NCBI GenBank assembly: GCA_905250075.1
Contig: CAJNOP010000120.1
Location: forward strand, 310,001 to 374,000
DNA: 64,000 nt
Direction: 5' to 3'
Source of the DNA: Rotaria sp. Silwood1
Lineage: Eukaryota > Rotifera > Eurotatoria > Philodinida > Philodinidae
In this document: positions 36,399 to 45,689 of the stretch, piece after piece
Layout: each line of letters opens with the position of its first letter
Numbering within the stretch: position 1 is the stretch's first letter
The notes under the pieces: model-generated
The model's input: only the letters and a program-made list of their open reading frames with translations
What the model was told of the DNA's origin: nothing
Databases searched by the model: none
Made by a program: the position numbers and the translations under genes

Positions 36399-37127
36399 GA
36401 AAGTACTGTTATTATTATAGTTTTTCAGAAAAATTCAGATTACCTCATGAAAATCATGCAAAAAAAATGAAATCAATGCAGTAATTTTAATTTTTCTAGA
36501 AAAAACAATTTAAGGCAATGAAAATGATACAAAAATCATGAACTACTGGGATGAGTTTGATTTCTGTGAAATAATTAAAGTAGCGGAATTTTTTTAATGA
36601 AAAGTTTGGAAATAATCATTTAAATGAAATTTTTTTCATTTTTTTATTCCCTGGGTACATTGATGAATATGCCTTATTTATTCCACCACCAATATCATCA
36701 CTAATTAAGTAAGTCTTTAGAGAAATTTTTTGGGAAAAAAATGAAGTAAAATTGTATCTCATTTAATTATTTTTTGCAACGTCTTCCATTCAATGATCAT
36801 ATAGATGATGTTGAAGAAAATACAGATACTAATGATAGAAATGATGTTAATGATTAAATAAGTATCATGAAGAATCAGGATTTCTTACACTTATATTGAT
36901 ATTATTATTTTGATTTTTGTAATTTTCACTTTAAATATTTGATATTTGTCATAAGTACTTAATAAAGAAAAATTATATAAGTTTTTGTTATAATTTAATT
37001 TATTTTGTTTTTTTGTTTATCGAAGAAATGTGTTAGTGCAGCTCTTTTGAATCTAAAAAGGTGAAACTCACATATGTTCTCTACACAGGTCAATCATACT
37101 CAGTGGTACATGGATGTATACTAACTA
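36399..37127. other. Sequence right of the gap, no supported gene
   Basis: AT-rich. A possible truncated 3' coding fragment (about 36650-36857) with an acidic end (DDVEENTDTNDRNDVND) is visible, but the splice joining its two parts produces a stop. I leave it unsupported. Confidence 0.3.
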
Positions 37128-38072
37128 ACGGGTGATGCAAAAGTTCCCGGAAAAATGTTGCTTCATTTTTCATGGGATATAACATATTCTGAAAAAATCA
37201 AAAACACCTATTCAGGGTCTACGTTGAACGCTCTTTCTAAGTGTGTGTTCAAAAAACTCTAGCATGTCTTGTTTTTGAGTACTAAGCAATGTGTTCTGTA
37301 AAAACAGCTGGAAATGACTGTAGCAGGAGAAAATAATTTCTAAGTCTTTTCGAATTAACTTCTATTTGTTCAGTAGTATTTTTTTGCTCTTCTCTTCGTT
37401 AGATTTGCCGTTTAATTCTTCAGAAACCTCTTGCTAAATAGTAGAAGATTGCTTTTTATAACATGATGAAAAATTAAAAAAACGAGGAGATACGAAACAT
37501 CAGTAAAATTTGGATATGAAAACGGTAATGAGTCTATACGGGTTTTTAATAGCGCCGTTTTATGAAAACATATGAAATGATGACGGCAAGAATTTCAGGA
37601 TACTACCGATATAAATACATCAAAGCCTTTATGTCGCAAACCAGAGGAAAGGACGAATACGAACATCGAGCAAAACAAAAAGAGCATCAATCTAGTAAAT
37701 AGTTGGAACTGCGCGGTAAGTTTTTTCCGGTATTATCTGAAACGATGCCATAATAAATTCTGCATGGTTTGTCAACAATTGAATGAGGAATTTAACAGAA
37801 AAGAAGATGAACATCATCCAATAGAATGGACACAATAAAGTTATAAAAACTTTTGCGGCAACCATTTCGAGTTTTTTGGCAGAACACATTTTAGTGCTGT
37901 TCAAAAATTTGCTTAATACTCAAAAACAAGACATGCTAGAGTTTTTTGAACACACAGTTAGAAAGAGCTTTCAACGTCGACCCTGAATAAGTGTTTTTGA
38001 TTTTTCCAGAATATGTTATATCCCATGAAAAATGAAGCGACATTTTTCTGGGAACTTTTACATCACCCGTTA
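37126..38072. mobile_element. Non-autonomous Tc1/mariner-like element with 160-bp inverted repeats
   Basis: The element runs 37128-38070 (943 bp), flanked on both sides by TA (37126-37127, 38071-38072). The ends are inverted repeats of about 160 bp (37128-37287 and 37911-38070) differing at only a few percent. Both start ACGGGTGATG followed by AAAAGTTCCC after one variable base. TA flanks and this kind of terminus fit the Tc1/mariner superfamily. The interior (37288-37910) has no recognisable transposase. It lies between LC8-like copies 1 and 2. Confidence 0.85.
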
Positions 38073-38860
38073 TTTTATGTTGTACTTTGAGTCTTTTCGG
38101 ATTTGTAATAAAAGCGAAGAAGACATTTTTTTAGGAAGAAAAGAAATAAAGAAAAGGCGCTTGTCATGTAATTAATAAACTGTAGAGAAGAACTGCTGCC
38201 GAATAATTTTGCTGTCGCAGGCGAAGCACACGAGTACAAATAATAGGAGTATACCATAACGAAAAGAGACCACTGATCGTTATTGTATACATTGATACAG
38301 TCAAAAGATTATGATATGAGAAATTGTTTTTGGCTAGATAGATCTTTCTCATGTACGCTACTCATATAGAAAGTATATAATGACTATTGATCAAGAATTA
38401 AGCCTTCCAGTCAGGTATTCAATTAATGCTTATAACACTAATTTCGTGCAACACGCTAATCGATTTAGTGCTTTGATCCTTATTGCAATAGCAAGATAAA
38501 TTTTACGTATGAGAAATCGTCCAGTATTAATTGAAAAATAGTGCTCTGATAATCATTTTTCTTCATCCTGCTCAATCAGTAGCATGTCTGAGTTCATTTT
38601 TTTCATGAAATTTACAAAAACATTCTATTAGAAATAAATTTACATACAGAACATATGTTCGATTTCGATCCAATAACTAACCTCTCGAAACTGGATGGAA
38701 CCGACTGGATTCCGACAATCGGAGTCCTGTCGAAATTCATCGAATTGAGACAGATCCGACAGAATCCGATGGCTCACTTTCGACCTGGATAGCTCATTCG
38801 AATACTGAGTATGACAAATATTTCGATATATATTTTTGAATGAGATTAATATACAAAAAG
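38073..38860. other. Intergenic between the TIR element and LC8-like copy 2
   Basis: No gene. A GC-richer patch at 38680-38800 repeats short ATCCGACA/ATTCCGAC words in both orientations and is probably an eroded repeat. Confidence 0.4.
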
Positions 38861-39427
38861 TTAATAATTATCTATTCGTTTGATTAAAACTGACTTCCAA
38901 TGTAATTTCATTTGATTATTAGCATCATGTGAATCAAATTTTATGGTGTCGTGTGATTTTGTTGAGAAGATCAATACACGATATTGTCCTTGTTCGATGT
39001 CAGCAAAATGACCGAAGTCACTAATTGCAAAACTGAATCCATCATTTTCACCAATAATTATGTGAAAATGTTTCTTAGAATGTCGTCGAAGAAGTTGTTT
39101 TCGTAAGTATTGACTGACATCATGACAGGTACCCATAATTGAAGGAAATATCTGACTTGAGTGAAAGGCAATATTAACAAGTCGCATACATTCATTGCCA
39201 AAGGTGATTGTACTTGAGTTGATAAGTTTGGCATTTTCATGTCGTTGAATATACAATTGAGAGAGTTTTGGTATTGCTAAACTCATAATATCTCGTTCCT
39301 GTATTCCTTGAAAGTCATTTTTGTAAACAATTTTGTTTATTGTAATTTTTTTTTGTTGGTGACTGATTTTATTATCCATACTGGTAGTATTAACAGAGCA
39401 GAATGATTGTCTTAATATGTTACCCAT
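38861..39427 (-). CDS. LC8-like protein, array copy 2
   Basis: Intronless frame of 188 aa starting MGNILRQSF. The N-terminal 85 residues are unlike copies 1 and 3. The LC8-like half is clear: SSTITFGNECMRLVNIAF, FPSIMGTCHDVSQYLRKQLL, FHIIIGENDGFSFAI, FADIEQGQYRVLIFSTK. The tail SHDANNQMKLHWKS resembles that of copy 3. The reading frame is intact and substitutions keep the hydrophobic pattern, which argues for a functional gene. Function is inferred from fold similarity only. Confidence 0.68.
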   Translation of the reverse strand: MGNILRQSFCSVNTTSMDNKISHQQKKITINKIVYKNDFQGIQERDIMSLAIPKLSQLYIQRHENAKLINSSTITFGNECMRLVNIAFHSSQIFPSIMGTCHDVSQYLRKQLLRRHSKKHFHIIIGENDGFSFAISDFGHFADIEQGQYRVLIFSTKSHDTIKFDSHDANNQMKLHWKSVLIKRIDNY

Positions 39428-40319
39428 AATTTTTTCTACATCAATATACGTTAAAGTAAAACTTTTATTTAGAGAATTTTTTTCACTTCTAATTGTCCAT
39501 GCTTTTTCGTTTTTATCATATTTATAGAAGTTACAAACAAACGATATGTTTACCCAAATACGTCATTTTATCTCTACAGATAATGGTGTTATGATGCAAT
39601 CATACAGAAGGACATATAATAACTAATGATTCATATCTAAAGTATACATGTGTACTCATTATATGTGCATCGCACTGTAGGCTTATCACATCATTAAATT
39701 TTGAGAACCCTTCAAGATACTGATCTTGATGATTCATTTCAAACCCATTTAGATAGTAGAACTTACTTTAACTTTGAGCAAAAACTTTCTAACAAATTAT
39801 TATTTGCAATCGGTACTAGAACTAATTAAGCACATGAAATAATTCAAGTTTTTTCATATGAACTAGATCGTTACTAAAGTATGAGAATTGCAAGAATGCA
39901 ATTAAAATGAATCATTTCATGCGAAAATGTTCGTTTGTCCGTACTTTTTTATAAATTGAACAGTTCGGCAAGTTGTAGAGTATCTGACTTTCTTTCTAAC
40001 TAATCTATTGACTTCTGCTGAATAAATGTAATACTTTCTTATTAGCTTGTACAAGTGATTACTAGATTAAAATATAATTTAATTTTAGAATAATAGACAA
40101 TTCTTTTTTTTTTCAAATTCTGGTTATTTTAATGCACAATGTCGTACAATAAAAATTTCGATAAAACTGTTCTAGTTATCAGTACTACAGCCGAGATAAC
40201 GGACCTTTGCTTTCTTTAACAGCTAAAATCAAACAATAAAAGTAAAGTGAGAAGTATTTCATGATAATTATTCGAATAAGTTGATTACAAGTGCTTTTCG
40301 TTCAAACATCATTTAACTT
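39428..40319. other. Spacer within the LC8-like array (copy 2 to pseudogene)
   Basis: AT-rich spacer with no gene or element recognised. It would hold the promoter of copy 2. Confidence 0.45.
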
Positions 40320-40600
40320 GCCTACTGCTACTGGTGATTGTAAAGACTAATAATAGGTAATGTACTTGTTCAATTTCGGCAAAATAATCAGCATTCCTAG
40401 TATCAAAACCGAATGACCTGTAGTAGCTAATAATTACATGGAAATATTCCTCAGAGTGTTGTTCCATCAATTCTTATTTGAGACATTGACTAATAATAGC
40501 ACATGTATTCATTATTGAAGAAAAAATTTGACTGCTGTGAAATCAACCAATCTAGTCCGTTCATATCGTTACTAAAATTCGCTGAATGAGATCACGCATT
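40320..40600 (-). pseudogene. Decayed LC8-like copy
   Basis: On the minus strand the family pattern is readable but broken. An upstream piece aligns with the FGNECLRLVNI...QTSQTFPSIM region, then stops and frameshifts occur. Downstream, EEYFHVIISYYRSFGF, ADYFAEIEQVHY and LLLVF match the end of the domain in one frame. There is no start Met, no complete frame and no shared C-terminal tail. It lies between copies 2 and 3 in the same orientation, so it is a dead member of the tandem array. Confidence 0.8.
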
Positions 40601-41600
40601 CGTTTATTGCAGTAAAAAACTTGAAAATACAAAAATATGAATTCAAAAGATTAGTTGCCTCTATCATTTCTCTCATGGTTCCTACATAATATTGATAATT
40701 CTTAACATATAGAGACGAGTCATCTTATTCTTCGATGAATAAAACTACTATCATAAAACGTGTAGACAGTATTTAGAGAATGTCATGATACTTAGAGAAA
40801 ACTCATTCACTCATCAATGATAAACAGAAACTTTATTAAAGTAAACATGATATTTTCATCATATTCATGTTTGATAAAGGAGCATGCAAAAAATTTGTAT
40901 GGTATGACTGCATCACTGCTATACAACTATGTATGTCCTGTTAGCTGCATAGGTATTGAATAGATAAAAATAAACCACTTTAGAATGTTGTAGTCTCTTC
41001 TGGAAAGTATTATCATTTTATGGAGAGCATAGTAAAAATCGTTGCTTATTCTTCAGTCTTCTAAAGAAATAAATTTATATCGAAACAATACATTCTACTT
41101 CGATTTTTTTGTTGTGGAAGAAAGAGTTGGTAAAGTCATATAACTATAAATCAAATCTATCAGATTTTGTTTCTATTTAATATCGATTTAGCGTTCAACA
41201 AGATTCATTTTATTCAATATTCATACGTTGTATTGGTATTTTCAACTTATTTCCTTTTCCTAATGATATTCATAAATTGAAAAAGTGCATCAATTTCATG
41301 TACTGTCGTTCGGCTAAAAATAGTTGAAAACAAGCATGAATAGTCGTTAGTATATTTCTCTCTTCATTATCAGAATATGAAACTAGGAGTATCGAATACG
41401 GCACTATCATTTTGAAAAAAGAAACTGATTCTTGTTTTTTTTATCTGTGCGATCATGAATCATTTAGTAAATATATAGAAAATTCTGACGCATTCAACAT
41501 CTGTAATATCTTGTGACATAATTATCATATTTTTTATTTAAAAAAACTGTTACGAAGTTTTATTACACTTTTATATCAATAAAGAATAGAAGTAATGCTT
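40601..41600. other. Spacer within the LC8-like array (pseudogene to copy 3)
   Basis: AT-rich, no gene or repeat ends recognised. Confidence 0.45.
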
Positions 41601-42143
41601 TTATTTTTTTGATTGTTTGACTATCAGTGATTTCCATTCAAGCATCATCTGACTATTAGCATCATGCATTACTAACTTAGCGTCTTTGTCTACTCTTGTT
41701 GTGAAGATTATTACACGGTATTGTTCTTGTTCCATTTCAGCAAAATAATCGTCATCATCAATAGCAAAACCGAATGCATTATTTTGACCAATAATTATAT
41801 GAAAATATTCACCAGGATATTTTCTAAAAAGTTCTTTTCGCAAATATTGACATATATTATTACATGTACCCATTATGGATGGAAATGTTTGACTTGTTTG
41901 AAAAACAATATTCACCAGTCGAAGACATTCATTCCCAAATATGGTTGAACTTGCTTCAACAAGTATAGCACGCTGATGTTGTGCAGTAGATGATTGAGAA
42001 AGTGTTGGTGTAGCTATATCAATAATAATATGTGGTTGTTTTTCTCGACGATGACGACTTCTCGATGATTTCCGAATACTAAGATTTGTTTGTTGCATAT
42101 CAGCACTAGAATCAATCGTTCTATCCGATGTTGCTGGTATCAT
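41601..42143 (-). CDS. LC8-like protein, array copy 3
   Basis: Intronless frame of 180 aa. The first 60 residues are polar with a basic patch (SSRSRHRREK). The LC8-like part reads SSTIFGNECLRLVNIVFQTS, FPSIMGTCNNICQYLRKELF, EYFHIIIGQNNAFGFAI, YFAEMEQEQYRVIIFTTR. The tail MHDANSQMMLEWKSLIV is shared with the other copies. The decayed copy sits about 1 kb upstream in window coordinates. It is the most likely source-type copy because it shares features with both of the others, but the order of duplication cannot be settled by eye. Confidence 0.7.
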   Translation of the reverse strand: MIPATSDRTIDSSADMQQTNLSIRKSSRSRHRREKQPHIIIDIATPTLSQSSTAQHQRAILVEASSTIFGNECLRLVNIVFQTSQTFPSIMGTCNNICQYLRKELFRKYPGEYFHIIIGQNNAFGFAIDDDDYFAEMEQEQYRVIIFTTRVDKDAKLVMHDANSQMMLEWKSLIVKQSKK

Positions 42144-42667
42144 TTGATGAAGTGTTTGAATGATGGTTTTATTCGTTTCTTTAATGAAAAATTATGTTAG
42201 AAATAATAGATATATCAAGAACAAGCACATCCTTTTGTTTCTTTAAAAGATACTCATATCACTGCAGCGCATGATAATACATCTGGCAAATAACTTCATA
42301 GTCCATTATCATCTACCTACGCACTAGATAAAAAATTCAAGATAATATGGCATGAATATTTTTTTGACTTTATATTTGTTATAAAGTATATAGGTAAAAT
42401 AAAATGAGGAGAATATTGCTGTAGATAGTTACCGTTAACATATCGATTAACAAAGCAAAAACAGTACATCATTATTTTCATTAAATAAAGTTCTTAAGTC
42501 TAGTAACCGTTAGATGGCACTACTTTCCATTTTAGATTACTATGATGTCAACGAGTTATCTAAAGTCTCTTTTTCTATACCAATGGTAATTCGACCCAAT
42601 CGTGACAAAATTTGTTGTATTGTCCAAAATACTTTAGAGATACTTGTTTTTGCATTATATTTTTACG
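42144..42667. promoter_or_regulatory. Divergent spacer between LC8-like copy 3 and the MRPS24 pseudogene
   Basis: Head-to-head spacer of 524 bp, AT-rich, no coding feature; would contain the promoter of copy 3. Confidence 0.4.
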
Positions 42668-43261
42668 ATGAATATATTTCTAAAATTTAACATTCTCATA
42701 AATCTTAATCATCAACGTTGTTATCTATCAACAAGTCCAATTCTTCATAGTTGGTTTGTTAAATTAACAAATGTTACATAAGTTAATACAGAAGCAGCAA
42801 TACCAAAACATACACGAAAACGAAATTATCCGTTAACTTGTATGATTGTTTTGTTTTGTTTTGTTTTATTTGATTTTTGTTTTTCTCTAATTTTGTCTTT
42901 TAGAAAAGATGAACAAAGACAATTTCCAAAATTAATTGGACATACAAAAACTTGGAATACATTTAATACATCAAATTTACGTGATGGTAAATATAAAGCA
43001 GAAACAGTAAGTGATGATCTATTTCTTCGACAATTTATTTATGGTACATGGCATTCATTATTTGCTTCGGAACTTATTATAAAATGACGTCATAATATGA
43101 TTATTCTTAGTGGACTTGTAACACGAACAATACATCCACGTCGAATGTATTTTTTGATTGGTTATACAGAAGAAATTCTTTCCGCTCTATTAAAAACTCC
43201 TGTTAAAATGGAAATTCAAACTATAGATAGTAAAGATGATGTTATTTTTACCTATTGGTAG
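42668..43261 (+). pseudogene. MRPS24: MRPS24 (mitochondrial small-subunit protein uS3m), disrupted
   Basis: Two exons, 42668-42839 and 42909-43261, join in frame (LT-Y-E across the junction). They give a mitochondrial-type N-terminus (MNIFLKFNILINLNHQRCYL) and the MRPS24 body: GHTKTWNTFNTSNL, DDLFLRQFIYGTWH, then SGLVTRTIHPRRMYFLIGY and LKTPVKMEIQT, ending at TAG 43259-43261. Two in-frame stops break it. TAA at 42779-42781 lies in the poorly conserved leader. TGA at 43085-43087 lies inside the conserved body at a position where Arg is expected (LIIK-stop-RHN), as from a CGA to TGA change. The second cannot be removed by an obvious intron. It retains its intron, so it is not a retrocopy. An intact copy elsewhere, readthrough or a base-call error are the alternatives. 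Confidence 0.78.
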
Positions 43262-43433
43262 AATAAAAAGAAAAAAACAATAACAAAACCAAATACTTTT
43301 TTAAGACATTTTTTGAATTGATAAATTTGTTTATTTCTAGATGAAAAATTTTTAATAATTCATATTAATTAATCACATTAAGTTTAAAAAATATAACCAT
43401 ACGACATTTTTTTCTCTAAACTTACTTTCACAT

Positions 43434-44933
43434 ATGGCCATGCAAATGTGTAACAGACGTGTCACTCAGGTGACAACAAATCTTGTTCGACAACTTGTTA
43501 AACCTATACCAATGAAAGTTGAAGACGCTCATCATACTGATGAACATACACATATATCTATACCAGAAACACCAACATTAAAGACAATTGTTTCGATGTA
43601 TAAATATTTATTGAATGGTAATACATCTATAACAACTGGACTTAATAGTATGTTATCGTAGTTACGTTGCCTTTGTATTTTTTTTTTGAATTTATCTAAA
43701 TTGAATGTTTCTTTTTATTTAGGTGCTCTTAGCATTCGCCATGCGCATACTGATATTCAAGTACCAAATTTTGATTATTATCGTCGTAAAGCACGTCTTG
43801 ATGCATCAAAATCGTATCGAGATGCTAGTGATAGCACTTCACCTTATTCTTATTTAACTCCAATTGGTAAGCATTTACTTTATCATCGAATAATAAAATA
43901 TACAGTACATATTCATTGTATTGAAAACTTAATTTTAATAACATCATATGTTGATGGTTGTTTTGTTTCAAAAGAAATTTGATCTATTCTGATGTATACT
44001 ATTCTGTATATGATAATGAACCAGCATGTGTCGTTGAAGAAAAAATATTAACGAAAATTGATGATTGCAAAAAGATTCAATAGGAATAGAATTCGAATTA
44101 GCAGTTTGATAGATATGGCGAATCTTAATTTTATTTGAATTATTTATATATGTTTGTTGCCAAATTCTCGCAAACATGATATACTAGTCTTAGAAAAAAA
44201 AAGACAGGATTATATCGAATATCTATTTTAACTAATTCTTACATTTGCTATCAGTATTAATACAAAAAAAAAACAGCCCACGTATTATTTTAAATATATA
44301 TCGAACTATCATTTGATACAAAAACATCAATATATAATAGGCTAAAATAATAGATTCATCCTATTAAATCTTTTCGAATACAATTTTTTTCTTTCGTAAA
44401 GGTATGGCTATAACATCAGCTTATATGGCCAAATATATAGTACGAGACATAGTTACTTATGTGGGTCCAGCAAAAGATGTAATGTCACTTGCTAAAGTTG
44501 AAATAAAACTTGATGCCGTACCTGAAGGCAAAAATGCTGTATTTGAATGGCGTAATAAACCAATTTTTGTTCGTCACCGTACACCACAAGAAATTGCACG
44601 AGAAGAAGGTGTCAATGTTAGTCAATTACGTCATCCACAAAATGATTCTGAACGTGTACAAAAACCTGAATGGCTTATTGTTATTGGTATATGTACTCAT
44701 CTTGGTAGGAATTCATGTTTAAAAAGAATTTAATCGTTTCTATTTTCATATTTTTTTATTAATATGAAGGTTGTATTCCAATAGCAAATGCCGGTGATTT
44801 TGGTGGTTACTATTGTCCTTGTCATGGTTCGCATTATGATGCATCTGGACGTATACGAAAAGGTCCAGCACCACTTAATCTTGAAGTTCCTCAATATGTA
44901 TTCAAAGATGATAGTACAGTTGTCATTGGTTAG
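43434..44933 (+). CDS. UQCRFS1: Rieske iron-sulfur subunit of mitochondrial complex III
   Basis: Four exons: 43434-43647, 43723-43866, 44402-44704, 44770-44933; 274 aa, the same length as the human protein. The N-terminus ([20 protein letters not shown]) is a basic matrix-targeting presequence. A tether and membrane helix lie around residues 100-140 ([20 protein letters not shown]). The Rieske fold carries both cluster motifs: CTHLGC (217-222) and CPCHGSHY (236-243). C217, H219, C236 and H239 would hold the 2Fe-2S cluster, and C222 and C238 would form the disulfide. [16 protein letters not shown] and PLNLEVPQY are typical. It passes electrons from ubiquinol to cytochrome c1. Intron 2 (43867-44401) is long and contains a degenerate dispersed repeat. 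The start lies 172 bp after the MRPS24 pseudogene stop. Confidence 0.95.
43935..44110 (+). repeat. Degenerate dispersed repeat, copy in UQCRFS1 intron 2
   Basis: This stretch aligns over about 160 bases, same orientation and roughly two-thirds identity by eye, with 63,665-63,830 at the other end of the window. Shared landmarks are GATGGTTGTTT(T), AAATTTGAT.TATTC, GTTGAA.AAAAA.TATTAAC and TGATGATTG followed by ATAGAATT. No open frame spans either copy. It is an eroded member of an unidentified repeat family. Confidence 0.6.
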
Positions 44934-45262
44934 AATTTAATTATATGCAAACAAAAATGGACTTGTTCCTGTCTTTATCATGTTTTGTTTTTCTTAAACT
45001 TTAGTTTATTACATTCTTTTTTTTTGCATATACATATAGATAAATATGCTGCTGTTACTCGATTAAATCATATTTTCTTTAGAATTCATACAAAAACAAA
45101 GCAACAATCTTTTGATAGAATATTAAAGATAAATGAAGATAAAAATCGTTGAATTTTTATTTTTATTTTTCCCTTTCATTCGATAGAAGTACATTCAATT
45201 TTCAAAGCCAAAAAAGTTATTGAAACAAGGAGTTCTTGTATTCGTATTCTACGATTTCTCTT
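44934..45262. other. Convergent spacer between UQCRFS1 and the secreted-protein gene
   Basis: No coding region supported. It holds the 3' flanks of two converging genes; a short frame at 45041-45150 lacks a recognisable match. Confidence 0.4.
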
Positions 45263-45689
45263 TTAGCCATAGTAGAGTATACCATTTAAATTTTGTTTAA
45301 GTACAAGAACAAGACCTTCTTGATTAGCATCATATTTCCATAAAACATATTCATTATTTTTTTTAGCCATTTGTACATAATGATTCACTGCACGATATAA
45401 ATCTTGTAATTTTGAATCTTGTACAACATTGGCAAGTTCTTGTAATTTAAGTAATTTTTCGTTTGTCACTAATGAAAAATTTCCATTTGGAAGTAAAGAT
45501 TCATCGGAACGTTTTAATCGTTCATTATTATAATTATCATCGCCATCAATTAATGGTAAACCAATTAAAAATTGAATATTTACAGCGAGGATAATAACGA
45601 TGATGAATACAATACAATTCTTTAAAAAGAAAATAGTACTTTTTATTAAAATTTTGGTTGCAATTATGAAAATAAATATCTACCTGCAT
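45263..45689 (-). CDS. Small secreted protein with signal peptide, possible prepropeptide
   Basis: Two exons, 45689-45684 (only six coding bases, ATGCAG) and 45619-45263, give 120 aa. Residues 1-22 (MQNCIVFIIVIILAVNIQFL, then IG) are a strong signal peptide. After LPLIDGDDNYNNERL a dibasic KR (38-39) could be a prohormone-convertase site. The rest (40-120) is helical and charged, with ANVVQDSKLQDLYRAVNHYV, and ends in LKQNLNGILYYG with a C-terminal Gly. There are no Cys residues after the signal peptide. A terminal Gly is the usual amide donor in peptide hormones but normally precedes a basic site, so this is suggestive only. The family is not recognised; a cystatin-like or neuropeptide precursor are guesses. 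Confidence 0.6.

Noticed and set aside
36276..36484. Plus-strand frames spanning the N gap
   Set aside because: They exist only because N codons do not register as stops; no sequence is known there.
36650..36857. Possible 3' end of a gene right of the gap (YIDEYALFIPPPISSLI plus acidic tail)
   Set aside because: The only splice that joins the two parts creates an immediate stop; too little remains to call a gene.
37692..37904. Minus-strand frame inside the TA-flanked element, considered as a mariner transposase piece
   Set aside because: No DD(E/D)D catalytic context, no helix-turn-helix and no alignment to the usual transposase C-terminus could be made.
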